Assembly: GCA_013140395.1 (NCBI GenBank)
Contig: JABFSY010000456.1
Location: 1-7,503 of the forward strand
Length of the DNA: 7,503 nucleotides
Direction of reading: 5' to 3'
From: Cyclobacteriaceae bacterium
GTDB taxonomy: Bacteria > Bacteroidota > Bacteroidia > Cytophagales > Cyclobacteriaceae
Shown: in pieces, positions 4,812-7,503 of the stretch
Position numbering within the stretch: the first letter of the stretch is position 1
Layout: each line of letters begins with the position of its first letter
The notes under the pieces: generated by a model
Databases searched by the model: none
What the model was told of the DNA's origin: nothing
Seen by the model: the letters and a program-made list of their open reading frames with translations, nothing else
Position numbers and translations under genes: made by a program

Positions 4812-7503
4812 ATGCGTTATTGTTTCCTATTGGTCTTTTGCGTCAAAAGTCAACTACTAGCACAGAGCATGATGAATGAGTTCTTCTCAGTAAAATCAGG
4901 TATTCCCCAATCTCAGGTACTTAGCCTTGCTGAAGACAAAAAATTCGGTTATCTCTGGGTAGGAACCAATGGAGGCGGTGTTGCACAATTTGATGGCAAG
5001 ACTTTCAAAACGTATACAGTGGAAGATGGGCTCATCGACAATACAATTTTCAAGATATTGATTGACAGTCACAGTAATGTTTGGTTTGGGGCGGCAAACG
5101 GGCTTTCAAAATTTGATGGAAAGAACTTTAAAAATTTCCCTTTTTCTGAACCTTTGTTAAGTGGATTGGTAGAATATGGTGATACGATCATGGTCAGCTC
5201 AAGAAATTTCGGCATTCTGAAGATTGTGTCAGATTCAATTTTTATAAAACCAAAGCTTCCCATGAGTTCCATCCAAATACCTCTATTTGTTACAATCAAC
5301 TCGAATGAACTATACCAACTCATTGATGATAGGATATCGTATAGAAGTCTCAGGGGAGTCGCCTTTGACATAGATGTAAGCAGCCTTGGCTATGTTCATA
5401 ATTTCATTAATGTAAATAACATGCCCTATTTGATTACCACTACTGGTGCTTACAAAATCGAAGGCGGAAAATTGGCGATCGTAGATTCTCGGATTAATTT
5501 CCACATCGTGTTAGCTTCTGAGGATTTTAGTACCCTATGGAAAAATGATCACTTTAATCTGATTGAAGTTAAAAGACGACCAACTCTTCAGTACGATACA
5601 ATAGCGAGGGGCATGACGGCTTTAAGAGGGATAATAGATAGCGAGAATAATTGTTGGTTTGGAATGGACGGTAACGGTTTGCTAAAAAGGAGTCCTACCG
5701 AATTTGTGAAAATTCAGAGTGGTATGGCATTCGCAGTTTACAAGGAAAAAGAAAAACTATGGGTGGGTACAAACCGGCTAAGTGTTTTTAAGAACAATGC
5801 GAAAGTGCAGCAGTTTGATATCAAAAACGAAAGGGGGCAAGGGATCATTACAGCCATAGAGAGTGATCGTAGGGGAAATATATGGGTATTGGGTGGCTTT
5901 AATTTGGCGAGAATAGATTCTGCTACCGATAGGATGAAGATGTATAAAGTGGAGGACGGATTAAAATCAAGCTATATTAATGATATTGAAATTGACAACA
6001 AAGATAATGTATGGCTGTGTTATGGAAGGGGTGCTTCTTCGGGCGTTGGTGTGATTAGAGAATCAAAGTATGAGGAGTTTAAGTTCAATGATCAACTCTC
6101 CTCACGACTTGTCTTATCGATAAAAAATATTCCGTACGGTAACCGAATGCTATTTCTCACAAAAAACGGAGCCGATCAATTGGTTGATGGCAAGTTGACT
6201 AAACTAAAAATTCCAAAATTCGATCAAACGACTGTTTACTGTGCAACCTCTTACAAAAAGAACTTTGCTGTTATTGGCTCCGCGGGTAGGGGAATTTGTG
6301 TTTACAATTTTGATAAAGACTCTGTAATATATATTTCAAAAAAAGAAGGACTCGTTTCAGGTCTTATTTATTTTTTGAACGTAGACATTGACGATTATGT
6401 GTGGGTGGGAAGTAATCGAGGTATTGAGCGAATTCGACTCGATGAAAACATGAACATAATAGAATATCTTTTCTTTTCCGAAGCCAATGGATTGGTTGAG
6501 CCGGAGACAAATTTTAATGCATGTTATTTTTATGAAGATGAAAAATATTTTGGGCTTATAGATGGTCTCTATTCTTATAGAGGTTCTGAACTCGACAACG
6601 CAAGAGATTTCCCGCTACATTTCACCATAATTATTCTTACCCACTCTAGAAACGATCTTTCATCTTTCGGCAAGTTAAGCGGAGACTTCTTTAAAATACC
6701 TGCGCATTTGGAATTGCCCTATAACGAAAACTCTTTACAGTTCTCGTTTGCGAAAATTTCCAAGCGGTATCCAAAGTCGGCTGAGTATCGATTTAAGTTG
6801 GAAGGGCTAGATAACGATTGGACTACCCAATCGAACGGAGAAGTAAGCTATAGAAATCTACCTGAAGGAAGCTATTCATTTAACGTACTGGCTCGAAAAC
6901 TAGATGGAAAGTGGACGACAACACCGTTGACGTATTCGTTTACGATAAATCCCCCGTTCTATAAACGACCTCTGTTTGTTGTTTTGACTGTTCTGTGTTT
7001 TGTGTTGATTGCTATCTATCTGATCTACTGCAATGTCAAGAGAAGGGTGAATAAAATGGTACAACTTGAAAAAATGAGATCAGAGGAAAATATTAAGTTG
7101 AGAAAGGAAATTGGTCGCGACTTTCACGATGAGATTGGGAATCAATTAGCGCGTATTGTCAACTATGTAGGCTTGATAAAACTGAATCACGGGAATAGTA
7201 ATGAAACACTGGCAAGGGTAGTTGAATCTGCTCAGGGCCTTATTGGCGGAACAAAAGATTTTGTTTGGGCACTGGATCATACAAACGATTCATCAATGAG
7301 TTTATTTGTCCATCTCAAGGATTTTGGAGATCGTTTGTTTGGTGAAAAAGAAATAGAATTCAGAGCGTTCAATGAAGTGAAAGAAGATCTGTCCTTACCG
7401 GTTGGTCATACCCGTCAGATCAATTTGATTTTTAAAGAAGCAATGACAAACGCCTTTAAACATTCAAAGGCTACTAAAGTAAATATGTACTTTAAAAAGG
7501 TAC
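4812..7503 (+). CDS. Two-component regulator propeller sensor histidine kinase (HisKA_3 type), 3' end outside window
   Basis: The frame is open from an in-frame TAG at 4797 to the window edge, giving 897 residues and no stop. The ATG at 4812 gives a short signal peptide (MRYCFLLVFCVKSQLLA before Q18); later ATGs at 4869 and 4872 would remove it. Propeller (Reg_prop) repeats are recognisable at residues 48-63 (LWVGTNGGGVAQFDGK), 90-104, 281-293, 316-329, 357-369, 400-415 and 530-544, within about 600 periplasmic residues, enough for two seven-bladed propellers. A Y_Y_Y domain covers about 640-717, a single membrane helix 721-740, then a charged linker. The phosphoacceptor is H772 in R-D-F-H-D-E-I-G-N-Q-L, of the HisKA_3 type, followed by the WALD X-region. 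The ATPase domain has its N-box (E876, N880, K883, H884); the G-boxes lie beyond the window. The family senses periplasmic ligands, often glycan-related, and phosphorylates a response regulator, usually encoded next door. The ligand here is unknown. Confidence 0.93.
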   Translation, partial: MRYCFLLVFCVKSQLLAQSMMNEFFSVKSGIPQSQVLSLAEDKKFGYLWVGTNGGGVAQFDGKTFKTYTVEDGLIDNTIFKILIDSHSNVWFGAANGLSKFDGKNFKNFPFSEPLLSGLVEYGDTIMVSSRNFGILKIVSDSIFIKPKLPMSSIQIPLFVTINSNELYQLIDDRISYRSLRGVAFDIDVSSLGYVHNFINVNNMPYLITTTGAYKIEGGKLAIVDSRINFHIVLASEDFSTLWKNDHFNLIEVKRRPTLQYDTIARGMTALRGIIDSENNCWFGMDGNGLLKRSPTEFVKIQSGMAFAVYKEKEKLWVGTNRLSVFKNNAKVQQFDIKNERGQGIITAIESDRRGNIWVLGGFNLARIDSATDRMKMYKVEDGLKSSYINDIEIDNKDNVWLCYGRGASSGVGVIRESKYEEFKFNDQLSSRLVLSIKNIPYGNRMLFLTKNGADQLVDGKLTKLKIPKFDQTTVYCATSYKKNFAVIGSAGRGICVYNFDKDSVIYISKKEGLVSGLIYFLNVDIDDYVWVGSNRGIERIRLDENMNIIEYLFFSEANGLVEPETNFNACYFYEDEKYFGLIDGLYSYRGSELDNARDFPLHFTIIILTHSRNDLSSFGKLSGDFFKIPAHLELPYNENSLQFSFAKISKRYPKSAEYRFKLEGLDNDWTTQSNGEVSYRNLPEGSYSFNVLARKLDGKWTTTPLTYSFTINPPFYKRPLFVVLTVLCFVLIAIYLIYCNVKRRVNKMVQLEKMRSEENIKLRKEIGRDFHDEIGNQLARIVNYVGLIKLNHGNSNETLARVVESAQGLIGGTKDFVWALDHTNDSSMSLFVHLKDFGDRLFGEKEIEFRAFNEVKEDLSLPVGHTRQINLIFKEAMTNAFKHSKATKVNMYFKKV

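Noticed and set aside
5069..5504. Two overlapping - strand open frames (100 and 64 codons)
   Set aside because: They lie antisense to the sensor-kinase frame, which is open over the whole segment and shows propeller repeats on both sides.

Overview
The window looks like part of a Bacteroidota chromosome, probably of the Cytophagales type. The signs are: exported proteins starting MKK... and cleaved before Gln, starts with little or no Shine-Dalgarno sequence, moderate-to-low GC (by eye, not computed), the uncharacterised families DUF6265 and DUF5694, and a giant periplasmic-propeller/Y_Y_Y sensor kinase of the kind common in this phylum. All six genes found lie on the + strand, and all six products carry an N-terminal export signal. 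No tRNA, rRNA, CRISPR array, insertion sequence or phage gene was seen.

Layout. (1) 5-961: a lipoprotein with an SMP-30/gluconolactonase-like beta-propeller. (2) After a 143-nt gap containing a 13-bp palindrome come three tightly packed genes: a small secreted DUF6265 protein (1105-1563), a DUF5694 lipoprotein with two GxxH motifs (1583-2455), and a secreted beta-lactamase-fold serine hydrolase (from 2461, or 2455 if the TAATG stop/start overlap is used). (3) 3670-4293: a small exported protein, probably an eight-stranded outer-membrane beta-barrel. (4) 4294-4811: 518 nt, T-rich, with no convincing gene. Its last 110 nt contain mutually exclusive inverted repeats that could form a structured leader. 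(5) 4812 to the window end: a propeller-type sensor histidine kinase, open at the right edge. It runs through signal peptide, propeller repeats, Y_Y_Y domain, one membrane helix and HisKA_3 phosphoacceptor, and is cut inside the ATPase domain just after the N-box.

How they may work together. The DUF6265, DUF5694 and serine hydrolase genes are close enough to be one transcription unit, and all three products should act in the periplasm or at the membrane surface. The barrel gene may be a further member 51 nt on. The kinase is separated by the long gap and is probably its own transcription unit; its response regulator would be expected beyond the window. Nothing in the sequence ties the kinase to the upstream genes. 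I saw no clear novel defence or mobile system. The most interesting items are the DUF6265/DUF5694/serine hydrolase cluster and the possible structured leader before the kinase.
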